Source: HGM13006 sp963649625 (GTDB lineage: Bacteria; Bacillota; Clostridia; Oscillospirales; Oscillospiraceae). Taken from it: a stretch of 12,371 bases of DNA. Shown here in pieces: positions 1 through 6,259 of the stretch (positions within the stretch are counted from its first letter, which is position 1; every line of letters begins with the position of its first letter). The DNA lies in assembly GCA_963649625.1 (NCBI GenBank), contig CAVJIP010000026.1, forward strand, positions 1 through 12,371. The letters run 5' to 3'. A program made the translations under genes and the position numbers. Under the pieces are notes generated by a model. That model did no database searches. It saw only the letters and a list, made by a program, of their open reading frames with translations, and was not told the DNA's origin.

Positions 1-242
1 CCATCAAGTCGTCCTTCTGTGACGGCCTGGACAGCCTTCTGTCCATTGTGCAGATGCCCTCCGGGATTCCTGTTGCCACCGTAGGCGTAGGGGCAGCGGA
101 AAACGCCGGGCTTCTGGCGGTGCAGATGCTCTCCCTGTCGGAGCCCTCCCTGGCGGAGCAGCTAAAGGACTACAAGCGTTCCATGGCGGAAGCCGTGCTT
201 ACAAAGGATCAAAACTTACAGATGGAGGTAGCGAAACTATGA
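1..242 (+). CDS. purE: PurE, N5-carboxyaminoimidazole ribonucleotide mutase (3' part only)
   Basis: PurE moves the carboxyl group of N5-CAIR to give CAIR in purine biosynthesis. Only the last 79 codons lie in the window, read in frame from base 3, with the start off the left edge. The visible part has the conserved PurE C-terminal core: GLDSLLSIVQMPSGIPVATVGVG (split as GLDSLLSIVQMP then SGIPVATV), followed by AENAGLLAVQML. This matches the family segment in which a Gly-Leu-Asp-Ser loop and a Pro-x-Gly-x-Pro-Val-Ala stretch line the nucleotide site. The stop TGA shares four bases with the purC start (ATGA), which indicates translational coupling. The family assignment is firm. Whether the mutase works with a separate PurK cannot be seen here. 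Confidence 0.93.
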   Translation, partial: IKSSFCDGLDSLLSIVQMPSGIPVATVGVGAAENAGLLAVQMLSLSEPSLAEQLKDYKRSMAEAVLTKDQNLQMEVAKL

Positions 243-949
243 AAAAGGCGGAACAGCTCTACGAAGGCAAAGCCAAGAAGGTCTTTGCCACCGATGACCC
301 GGCTCTCTGCATTGTCTCCTATAAGGACGATGCCACCGCATTCAACGGCCAGAAGAAGGGCACCATTCTGGGCAAGGGGGCCATCAACAACCGTCTGACC
401 AACTACTTCATGAAGCTCCTGGAGGAAAAGGGCATTCCCACCCACTTTGTAGAGGAACTAAATGACACGGACGCTGTGGTGAAAAAGGTGGAGATCGTTC
501 CCCTGGAGGTCATTATCCGCAATATCTCCGCCGGGAGCTTTGCCGCCCGCTACGGCGTAGAGGAGGGCATTGTTTTTGATGCTCCCACCATTGAGTTCTC
601 CTATAAATGCGATGCGCTCAACGACCCGCTCATGAACAGCTATCACGCCATCGCCCTGAAGCTGGCCACCCCCCAGGAAATTGAAACCATCAAAACCATG
701 GCCTTCCAGATCAACGATGTGCTCAGGGAGTTCTGGAACAGCGTGGGCGTGACCCTGGTGGACTTTAAGCTGGAGTTTGGCCGCCTCCCTGACGGCAGCA
801 TTATTCTGGCCGATGAGATTTCCCCGGACACCGCCCGTCTCTGGGATTCCAAAACCGGGGAAAAGCTGGATAAGGACCGCTTCCGCCGTGACCTGGGCGG
901 CGTAGAGGATGCCTATCAGGAGGTTCTGCACCGGGTTCTGGGCAAGTAA
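239..949 (+). CDS. purC: PurC, SAICAR synthetase
   Basis: This cytosolic enzyme uses ATP to join CAIR and aspartate, forming SAICAR. The 236-residue product has normal length for the bacterial single-domain enzyme. Visible family motifs are the N-terminal YEGKAKKVF nucleotide-binding segment (residues 8-16), VIIRNISAGS (91-100), the SAICAR synthetase signature LVDFKLEFG (173-181) and DEISPDTARLWD (192-203). The ATG at 239 has a GGAGG at 224-228, ten bases upstream, and overlaps the purE stop by four bases. purF begins one base after the stop, so the two are surely co-transcribed. Nothing is missing or unusual in the reading frame. Confidence 0.97.
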   Translation: MKKAEQLYEGKAKKVFATDDPALCIVSYKDDATAFNGQKKGTILGKGAINNRLTNYFMKLLEEKGIPTHFVEELNDTDAVVKKVEIVPLEVIIRNISAGSFAARYGVEEGIVFDAPTIEFSYKCDALNDPLMNSYHAIALKLATPQEIETIKTMAFQINDVLREFWNSVGVTLVDFKLEFGRLPDGSIILADEISPDTARLWDSKTGEKLDKDRFRRDLGGVEDAYQEVLHRVLGK

Positions 950-950
950 T

Positions 951-2384
951 ATGGAATGTTTACAGGCAAAAGCCTGCCCTAAGCTCCGCCAATACGGCGA
1001 AGAATGCGGTGTATTCGGCATTGCGGTAAAGGACGGAAGTCCCCTGTCCGCCGCCCACTGCGTCTACACCGCCCTCTATACCCTACAGCACCGCGGACAG
1101 CAGTCCGCCGGCATTGCCTCGGTGGACAAGGGACGGTTTCATCTGCACAAGGCACCCGGCCTGGTGCCCGATGTGTTCTCTGATAAGTCCCTCAAGGCCC
1201 TGACCGGCCCCGCCGCCATCGGTCATGTGCGCTATTCCGTGTCCGGGGACATGACCACGGTAAACGCCCAGCCCATTGTGATTACCCACGCCTCCGGCTC
1301 CATGGCCCTGTGCTACAACGGCAAGCTGGTAAATGCCGCCGAGCTGCGGCGGGAGACTGAGCTGCGGGGCGGCATTTTCCAAACCAGTAACTCCGCCGAG
1401 GTGATTGCTTATCTCCTGGTTCGGGAGCGTATGCGTACCAACACCATTGAGGATGCCGTCATAAACGCCATGCAGTATATGATCGGTGCCTATTCCGTGG
1501 TAGTGCTGACCCAGGGAAAGCTGGTGGCCTTCCGGGATCCCAACGGTTTCCGGCCTCTGTGCATTGGTGAGGTGGACGGTTCCGTTATGTTCTCCTCCGA
1601 ATCCTGCGCCTTCCCGGTACTGGGGGGCCGTCTTATCCGGGAGGTGGAGCCCGGAGAGGTGGTGGTGGCCGATCTGGGTACCGGAACCTTCCGGTCTATC
1701 CCCAGCGGCATCAAGGCGAAAAGCAGCCTTTGTATGTTTGAATTTATCTACTTTGCCCGCTCGGACAGCGTGCTGGACGGGGCCAGCGTGGATTTGGTTC
1801 GTCTGGCGGCGGGACGTGCCCTGGCCCGAAAGGACAAGGTAGTGGGTGACTGCGTCATCGGCGTTCCAGATTCCGGCATCACCCCCGCCATGGGCTATTC
1901 CCGGGAATCCGGCATTCCCCTGCAAACGGGCTTTGTAAAAAACCGCTATGTTGGCCGCACCTTTATCCAGCCCACAGAGGCAGAGCGGGAAAAATCCCTG
2001 AAAATCAAGCTCAACGCCCTGGCCTCTACCATTCGGGGCAAGCGGGTGATTGTGGTGGACGATTCCATTGTCCGGGGCAATACCTGCCAGCGCACGGTAC
2101 AGCTGATTCGGGAGGCCGGGGCCAAGGAAATCCACTACCGGGTGGCCTCTCCCCGCTTTGAATATCCCTGCTTCTTCGGCACCGATATTCCCAGCAGTGA
2201 CCAGCTCATTGCCCATGGAAAAACCAACGAGGAGATTCGTGGGCTTCTGGGGGTAGATTCCCTGGATTATTTAAGTCTGGAGGATCTGTCCTCCATTTCC
2301 CAAACCCTTACCCACGGCGTATGTGACGCCTGCTTCACCGGCCGGTATAATGTTCCGGTTCCAATACAAAATCAGGAGAGATAA
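951..2384 (+). CDS. purF: PurF, amidophosphoribosyltransferase (Fe-S, propeptide type)
   Basis: PurF makes phosphoribosylamine from PRPP and glutamine, the first committed purine step. With the ATG at 951 the product is 477 residues. The class II glutamine amidotransferase domain begins at EECGVFG, so Cys19 would become the N-terminal nucleophile after removal of an 18-residue propeptide. The PRTase domain carries the PRPP loop VIVVDDSIVRGNT (366-378). Cys261, Cys407, Cys458 and Cys461 sit at the places of the four 4Fe-4S ligands known from Bacillus subtilis PurF, including the C-terminal CDACFTGRY. The start is the least certain point: no clear Shine-Dalgarno lies just before 951, and an in-frame ATG at 909 would lie inside purC. 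Position 951, one base after the purC stop, fits the operon and the family better, probably by coupled re-initiation. Confidence 0.96.
   Translation: MECLQAKACPKLRQYGEECGVFGIAVKDGSPLSAAHCVYTALYTLQHRGQQSAGIASVDKGRFHLHKAPGLVPDVFSDKSLKALTGPAAIGHVRYSVSGDMTTVNAQPIVITHASGSMALCYNGKLVNAAELRRETELRGGIFQTSNSAEVIAYLLVRERMRTNTIEDAVINAMQYMIGAYSVVVLTQGKLVAFRDPNGFRPLCIGEVDGSVMFSSESCAFPVLGGRLIREVEPGEVVVADLGTGTFRSIPSGIKAKSSLCMFEFIYFARSDSVLDGASVDLVRLAAGRALARKDKVVGDCVIGVPDSGITPAMGYSRESGIPLQTGFVKNRYVGRTFIQPTEAEREKSLKIKLNALASTIRGKRVIVVDDSIVRGNTCQRTVQLIREAGAKEIHYRVASPRFEYPCFFGTDIPSSDQLIAHGKTNEEIRGLLGVDSLDYLSLEDLSSISQTLTHGVCDACFTGRYNVPVPIQNQER
2374..2380 (+). promoter_or_regulatory. Ribosome binding site of purM
   Basis: AGGAGAG ends six bases before the purM ATG and overlaps the last codons of purF. 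It fixes the purM start. Confidence 0.75.
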
Positions 2385-2386
2385 CC

Positions 2387-3427
2387 ATGAGTATTAGCAG
2401 AAGTGACAGCTACGCCGCCGCAGGCGTAGACGTGACCGCAGGCTACGAGGCGGTCAACCGGATCAAACCCCTGGTGGAGAGCACCAATATTCCCGGGGTT
2501 ATCGGCGGCCTGGGGGGCTTCGGCGGCCTGTTTGCCCCGAATATGGCGGGTATGGCGGAGCCTGTGCTGGTCTCCGGCACCGACGGTGTGGGCACCAAGC
2601 TGAAGGTGGCCTTTTTAATGGACAAGCACAACACCGTGGGCATCGACTGCGTGGCCATGTGCGTTAACGACATTGTCTGCGCCGGGGCCATCCCTATGTT
2701 CTTCCTGGACTATGTGGCCTGCGGCAAGAACGAGCCTGCCCGCATTGAGCAGATCGTCTCCGGCATTGCCGAGGGATGCCGTCAGGCCGGGTGCGCTCTC
2801 ATCGGAGGCGAGACTGCGGAAATGCCCGGCTTTTATCCCGTGGACGAGTATGACCTGGCCGGATTTTCCGTGGGCATTGTGGACAAGTCCAAAATTCTTG
2901 ACGGCCACGACATTGTTCCCGGGGACGTGCTGATTGGCCTGGGCTCCAATGGCGTCCACTCCAACGGCTACAGTCTGGTGCGGAAGGTGCTGGACATTGA
3001 GCACGCCGACCTGAAAACCGTGGTGCCGGAGCTTCATTGCAGCCTGGGTGAGGAGCTGTTAAAGCCCACCCGCATCTATGTGCGCCCGGTCAAGGCCCTG
3101 CTGGAGTCCGGCCTGCGGGTCAAGGGCATCAGCCATATTACCGGCGGCGGCCTTTACGAAAACGTCCCCCGTATGCTCCCCGAGGGCATCTGCGCAGAGA
3201 TTCATGTTTCCCAGATCCCGGTTCCCCCGATTTTCTCCATGATTCAGGAAAAGGGCCGCATTCCCGAGCGGGATATGTATAACACCTTCAACATGGGCCT
3301 GGGCCTGGTTATGGCCGTGGCCAAGGAGGACGTAGGTGCGGTTATGGAAACCATGGTTCGCTGCGGCGAGCATCCCTATCTCGTCGGCAAGTGTGTTGCC
3401 GGAGAAAAGGGCGTGGAGCTATGGTAA
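2387..3427 (+). CDS. purM: PurM, AIR synthetase (FGAM cyclo-ligase)
   Basis: PurM closes the imidazole ring, converting FGAM and ATP to AIR. The 346-residue length is typical. Motifs in order are SGTDGVGTKLK (63-73), VNDIVCAGA (93-101), GGETAEMPGFY (140-150) and LGSNGVHSNGYSL (185-197), all hallmarks of the PurM/PurL ATP-binding superfamily. SHITGGGLYENVPRML marks the C-terminal domain. The start lies two bases after the purF stop with a good ribosome site. The stop overlaps the first seven bases of purN, so the genes are translationally coupled. No abnormality was seen. Confidence 0.97.
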   Translation: MSISRSDSYAAAGVDVTAGYEAVNRIKPLVESTNIPGVIGGLGGFGGLFAPNMAGMAEPVLVSGTDGVGTKLKVAFLMDKHNTVGIDCVAMCVNDIVCAGAIPMFFLDYVACGKNEPARIEQIVSGIAEGCRQAGCALIGGETAEMPGFYPVDEYDLAGFSVGIVDKSKILDGHDIVPGDVLIGLGSNGVHSNGYSLVRKVLDIEHADLKTVVPELHCSLGEELLKPTRIYVRPVKALLESGLRVKGISHITGGGLYENVPRMLPEGICAEIHVSQIPVPPIFSMIQEKGRIPERDMYNTFNMGLGLVMAVAKEDVGAVMETMVRCGEHPYLVGKCVAGEKGVELW

Positions 3428-4063
3428 ATATTGCCGTTCTGGTTTCCGGGGGCGGCACCAATCTCCAGGCCCTGATCGATGCCCAGCACCGGGGAGAGAT
3501 CCCCGGCGGGCAGATTACCGCCGTGATTTCCTCTGCCCCGGGGGCCTTCGCCCTGGAGCGTGCCAAAAAGGCCAATATTCCAGGCTATGTGGTGGCCCGG
3601 CGGGACTACGGCTCTCCCCGGGAAATGACCGCCGCCCTGGTGGAAAAGCTCCGGGCCCTGGACATTGGTTTGGTGGTCATGGCGGGCTTTATGGNNNNNN
3701 NNNNGCTTTATGGTTATCATCACCCAGGAACTGGTGGATGCCTACCCCAATGCGATTTTGAACATTCACCCCTCCCTGATTCCCTCCTTCTGCGGCAAGG
3801 GCTGCTATGGGCTCCACGTCCACGAGAAGGCCCTCCAGTACGGCGTAAAGGTCTCCGGGGCCACGGTACACTTTGTCTCAGAGGAATGCGACGCAGGCCC
3901 CATCGTGCTCCAGAAGGCCGTAGCCGTGGAGGACGGCGACACCCCCGAGGTACTCCAGAGACGCATTATGGAGCAGGCCGAGTGGGTCATACTCCCCCAG
4001 GCCGTGGCTCTGTTCTGCCAGGGACGGCTAAAAGTAGCAGGTCGCCAGGTTCAAATTCTATGA
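3421..4063 (+). CDS. purN: PurN, GAR formyltransferase (interrupted by an assembly gap)
   Basis: PurN transfers a formyl group from 10-formyl-THF to GAR. The N-terminal half reads MVNIAVLVSGGGTNLQALI, the usual phosphate-binding start. The C-terminal half has NIHPSLIPSF and SEECDAGPIV. Together these carry the catalytic Asn, His and Asp of the family (N108, H110 and D151 of the repaired protein). The two halves are in different frames because of ten Ns at 3695-3704. The bases GCTTTATGG occur both before the gap (3686-3694) and after it (3705-3713). Removing one copy plus the Ns (19 bases) restores one frame reading MAGFMVIITQELV across the join, giving a 207-residue protein of normal length. 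I therefore treat the gene as intact. The ATG at 3421 overlaps the purM stop. Confidence 0.93.
3695..3704. other. Assembly gap of ten Ns inside purN
   Basis: Ten unknown bases are flanked on both sides by the same 9-mer GCTTTATGG. This is the pattern left when a scaffolder joins two contigs whose ends overlap but were not merged. The true sequence most likely has no missing bases and one fewer copy of the 9-mer. Confidence 0.95.
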
Positions 4064-4102
4064 AATAGCCCTCTCGCTCCAATCCAGAAAATAGATGCCC
4101 TT

Positions 4103-4138
4103 CTGCGCCGTCCGGCTTTCGGACGGCGCAGTTTTTCC
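4103..4138 (+). terminator. Intrinsic terminator of the pur operon
   Basis: A perfect 12-bp GC-rich stem (CTGCGCCGTCCG, 4103-4114, with CGGACGGCGCAG, 4120-4131) with a 5-base loop is followed by TTTTT. It starts 39 bases after the purN stop. This is a textbook Rho-independent terminator and sets the 3' end of the operon. Confidence 0.93.
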
Positions 4139-4173
4139 TCCCCTCTGGGCGGCCCCAGCGGGGCGCAGATAGG

Positions 4174-4206
4174 AAAAGCACCCCTGCACAAAAAGTGCAA
4201 GGGTGC
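4174..4206 (-). terminator. Intrinsic terminator of the ECF-P1 peptidase unit
   Basis: On the minus strand a hairpin of 6 + 5 bp with one internal mismatch (arms 4201-4206/4178-4183 and 4195-4199/4185-4189, loop TTTTT) is followed by TTTTCCT. It begins 11 bases beyond the stop of the P1 peptidase gene and faces the pur terminator. Confidence 0.8.
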
Positions 4207-4217
4207 GAAAACCTCCG

Positions 4218-5174
4218 TCACAGGTCAGACAGGGCCTTGAAGCCGTAGGCTGTCTTGGCCTCCCTGACTGCCCGAATAATGGCACGCTCCATGGCGTAGG
4301 CTGCCATGGCCCCCACCACATTTACATCACCGCTCAGGCCGCCGGTGGACAGGGCGTAAATGCTGTCCCCGTCCGCCGTGGTGTGTACCGGGCGAATGGC
4401 CCGGGCATAGCCGTTGTGGGTCATACCTGCGATTTTTGTCAGCTCCGCCTTGGAAAAGCGGCAGTTGGTGACCACCACCCCCAGGGTGGTATTACCGGTA
4501 AACAGGTTCCCTGCCCGTTCCATGTCCTCTACCAGGGCCATAATGCTGCTGGTGGGTCGGGTTCCGTCCTCCGTCAGCAGACCGGCCAAAAGGGTTCCGT
4601 CTGTGTCGTACACGTCTCCCAGGGCGTTCACCGCCACCATGGCACCCACCTTTACCTCCCCGGCCTGAACCCCATAGGTACCGAAGCCGGACTTCATGGC
4701 CTGGGCCGCCCCACGGCATTTGCCGATGGTACAGCCGGTTCCTGCCCCCACGTTGCCCTGGGCAGGGGGCCCATAGGAGGCATTTTCACAGGCGGCATAG
4801 CCCATGGCTCCATCGGGCCGCACCCTGGCGCTGCCCACCCCTAAGTCAAACAGGCAGCTCTCGCTGACCAGTGGAACCTTGGCAACACCCACGTCAAAGC
4901 CGATATTCCGCTCCTCCAGGTATTTCTGGACACCGCCTGCGGCATCCAGGCCAAAGGCACTGCCCCCGGAGAGAAGCACCCCATTGACCCCCTGGGCCGC
5001 CATCAGAGGATTCAAAATCTGAGACTCCCGGGAGGCGGGGCCGCCGCCCCGCACATCCAGCCCAGCCGGGGCCATCTCGTCACAGAGGATGACCGTAAGG
5101 CCAGTTCCTGCGGCCTCGTCCTGGGCGTGTCCCACCCGGAAGCCGCCCACCTCCATAATGCCGATTTCCTTCAT
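4218..5174 (-). CDS. P1 family (S58, DmpA/NylC-like) self-cleaving peptidase or amidohydrolase
   Basis: The 318-residue product belongs to the P1/S58 family of N-terminal nucleophile hydrolases, which includes DmpA, beta-peptidyl aminopeptidase BapA and the nylon hydrolase NylC. It opens with a short VGGFRVGHAQD segment and continues with LSGGSAFGLDAAGGV (68-82) and the GAGTGCTIGK loop (143-152). The expected self-cleavage site is Asn228-Thr229 in FTGNTTLGVVVTN. It would split a chain of about 228 residues from one of about 90 and free Thr229 as nucleophile. The downstream segment YARAIRPVHTTADGD is also typical. No signal peptide is visible, so the enzyme should be cytosolic. The start has AAAGGAG eight bases upstream, overlapping the stop of the ECF gene, so the two are co-transcribed. 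The substrate is unknown: family members cut beta-amino-acid peptides, D-amino-acid amides or oligoamides. Confidence 0.9.
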   Translation of the reverse strand: MKEIGIMEVGGFRVGHAQDEAAGTGLTVILCDEMAPAGLDVRGGGPASRESQILNPLMAAQGVNGVLLSGGSAFGLDAAGGVQKYLEERNIGFDVGVAKVPLVSESCLFDLGVGSARVRPDGAMGYAACENASYGPPAQGNVGAGTGCTIGKCRGAAQAMKSGFGTYGVQAGEVKVGAMVAVNALGDVYDTDGTLLAGLLTEDGTRPTSSIMALVEDMERAGNLFTGNTTLGVVVTNCRFSKAELTKIAGMTHNGYARAIRPVHTTADGDSIYALSTGGLSGDVNVVGAMAAYAMERAIIRAVREAKTAYGFKALSDL

Positions 5175-5187
5175 CCTTCTCGCTCCT

Positions 5188-5820
5188 TTAACGCTTCAGC
5201 GTCACCTTGAGGACCTTGCAGACGGAGCCGCTGATAATGCAGCCCACTGCCGCCTCGATCAGTGCCTGCACCCCCACATAGGCCGCACAGAACAGCACCG
5301 CATTCTGCTGGAGCTTGGCATATAGCTCCGCCCCCAGCACCGCCTCAATGGTGGGGGCATTGAGAAAAATCACCACCAAAACGGCCATGTAAAACAGCGT
5401 ATTGAGCAGCGGGGCCGCAATGCCCCCTACATAGTAGCAAACGGTCTGGGTTTTGTCGATCTTCTTGACCGCCTTAAAAACCCAGCCGGTGCAAAAGCCC
5501 ATCAGAGTGCGGGTGACAACAGCGTTTAGAAAGGTCAGCGCAACCACCGTGCCGCCGGTATAGCCCGCCAAAAACATGGTGGCAAAGCCGGTTTTCACGG
5601 CGGTATAGAAGCTGATGCAGCCCATGGTGGCCCCCAGCACCGTCCCCGCCAACGGGCCCAGCATCATGGCACCCACAGCCACCGGTACAGTCATAATGGA
5701 TGCGTACTGTCCGGGCAGCGGGATCATAGCCAGTCCCGTAAGATTCATCATCAGCAAAACCGCCACCAGCAGGGCCAGCTCAATGAGATACCTGGTGTTC
5801 TTTTTCTTTTTGGTTTCCAT
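5188..5820 (-). CDS. ECF transporter S component, PanT-like
   Basis: The protein is 210 residues and very hydrophobic, with a basic N-terminus (METKKKKNTRY) and about six membrane segments. The conserved stretch near residues 30-75 (IPLPGQY, then TVPVAVGAMMLGPLAGTVLG and ATMGCISFYTA) and the later VVTRTLMGFCTGWVFKAVKK resemble the S components of energy-coupling-factor importers of the ECF_trnsprt type, to which pantothenate transporters such as PanT belong. Such proteins bind a vitamin outside the cell and use a shared EcfA-A'-T module encoded elsewhere. The ATG at 5820 has AGGAGG eight bases upstream. A longer in-frame start at 5949 would include promoter and leader sequence and is rejected. 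The substrate cannot be decided from sequence; pantothenate or a related compound is a guess from resemblance. Confidence 0.85.
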   Translation of the reverse strand: METKKKKNTRYLIELALLVAVLLMMNLTGLAMIPLPGQYASIMTVPVAVGAMMLGPLAGTVLGATMGCISFYTAVKTGFATMFLAGYTGGTVVALTFLNAVVTRTLMGFCTGWVFKAVKKIDKTQTVCYYVGGIAAPLLNTLFYMAVLVVIFLNAPTIEAVLGAELYAKLQQNAVLFCAAYVGVQALIEAAVGCIISGSVCKVLKVTLKR

Positions 5821-5828
5821 ATAAAATT

Positions 5829-5834
5829 CCTCCT
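5829..5834 (-). promoter_or_regulatory. Ribosome binding site of the ECF S component
   Basis: A full AGGAGG lies eight bases before the ATG at 5820. It decides the start against the longer open frame and sits directly at the foot of a leader hairpin (5835-5863). Confidence 0.85.
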
Positions 5835-5914
5835 GCTGCCGCTCCACCTTTTGTGGATGCAGCGCAATATTGGAGCAGCCGGCACCGGGCCGCTGCCCTG
5901 GCGTATGCCAAGGG
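5835..5914 (-). promoter_or_regulatory. Structured 5' leader of the ECF-P1 unit
   Basis: Between the promoter and the ribosome site are three foldable elements. The first is a dyad CCCTTGGC/GCCAGGG (5914-5896) lying over the expected transcription start. The second is an 8-bp hairpin with one bulge (5896-5875). The third is a hairpin with GCTGC/GCAGC and TCCAC/GTGGA arms (5863-5835) ending next to AGGAGG. The GCAGC and GCTGC arms of the second and third hairpins could swap partners. No known riboswitch class (TPP, FMN, cobalamin, THF, preQ1) was recognised. Confidence 0.45.
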
Positions 5915-5916
5915 TG

Positions 5917-5945
5917 AGTATACGCTATTTTTATGAAAATTGCAA
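5917..5945 (-). promoter_or_regulatory. Sigma-A-like promoter of the ECF-P1 unit
   Basis: On the minus strand TTGCAA (-35, 5945-5940) and TATACT (-10, 5922-5917) are separated by 17 bases, close to the TTGACA-17-TATAAT consensus. The start of transcription is expected near 5910, about 90 bases before the ATG. Confidence 0.8.
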
Positions 5946-5961
5946 CCATTGATTTGAGAAA

Positions 5962-5989
5962 TCCGCCGCAGCACCAGGGCTGCGGCGGA
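5962..5989 (-). terminator. Hairpin terminator of the MBOAT-ACP operon
   Basis: A perfect 10-bp GC-rich stem (TCCGCCGCAG with CTGCGGCGGA, loop of 8) begins five bases after the ACP stop and is followed on the minus strand by TTTCTC. The T tract is short, so some read-through toward the ECF unit is possible. Confidence 0.7.
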
Positions 5990-5993
5990 CTGC

Positions 5994-6242
5994 TTAGGAT
6001 AGCTTGGTACGGGCGGCGATGATCTGCACCATCTGACCCACATTCTTCATGGAGGAAATCTCCCCCATTTTGAATTTTATCTTAAAGGTTCGCTCTACGG
6101 TAGCGATCAGGGTAATATGCTCCAGGCTGTCCCAGCCCTCAATGTCCTTGGCAGTGGTCTTGGGCGTCACCACAATGGAATCATCGTCAAACAAGTCCCG
6201 GAAAATCACATTCAGCTTCTGATAAATGGTATTGGCATCCAT
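5994..6242 (-). CDS. Stand-alone acyl carrier protein
   Basis: This is an 82-residue acidic protein of normal carrier size. Its GWDSLEHI motif places the phosphopantetheine-bearing Ser at residue 39, at the start of helix II, with a preceding acidic stretch (DLFDDDS). The start ATG at 6242 has GAGGG about eight bases upstream; the longer upstream open frame would run into the FkbH gene. It follows the FkbH-like gene by 17 bases and is the last gene of the operon. No fatty-acid synthesis gene is nearby, so it is more likely a dedicated carrier, the counterpart of DltC, for a group loaded by the FkbH-like enzyme and passed to the MBOAT. It needs a phosphopantetheinyl transferase encoded elsewhere. 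Confidence 0.92.
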   Translation of the reverse strand: MDANTIYQKLNVIFRDLFDDDSIVVTPKTTAKDIEGWDSLEHITLIATVERTFKIKFKMGEISSMKNVGQMVQIIAARTKLS

Positions 6243-6259
6243 AATATGTCCCTCTTTCG

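Noticed and set aside
1083..2216. A 377-codon minus-strand open frame inside purF
   Set aside because: Gly/His-rich shadow translation with no family motif; purF is complete and conserved.
3421..4063. purN as a frameshifted pseudogene
   Set aside because: The shift is produced exactly by the ten Ns plus a duplicated 9-mer; collapsing them restores a full normal protein.
5821..5949. A 43-residue N-terminal extension of the ECF S component starting at 5949
   Set aside because: It would lie over the promoter -10 and -35 elements and the hairpin leader; the ATG at 5820 has a perfect AGGAGG.
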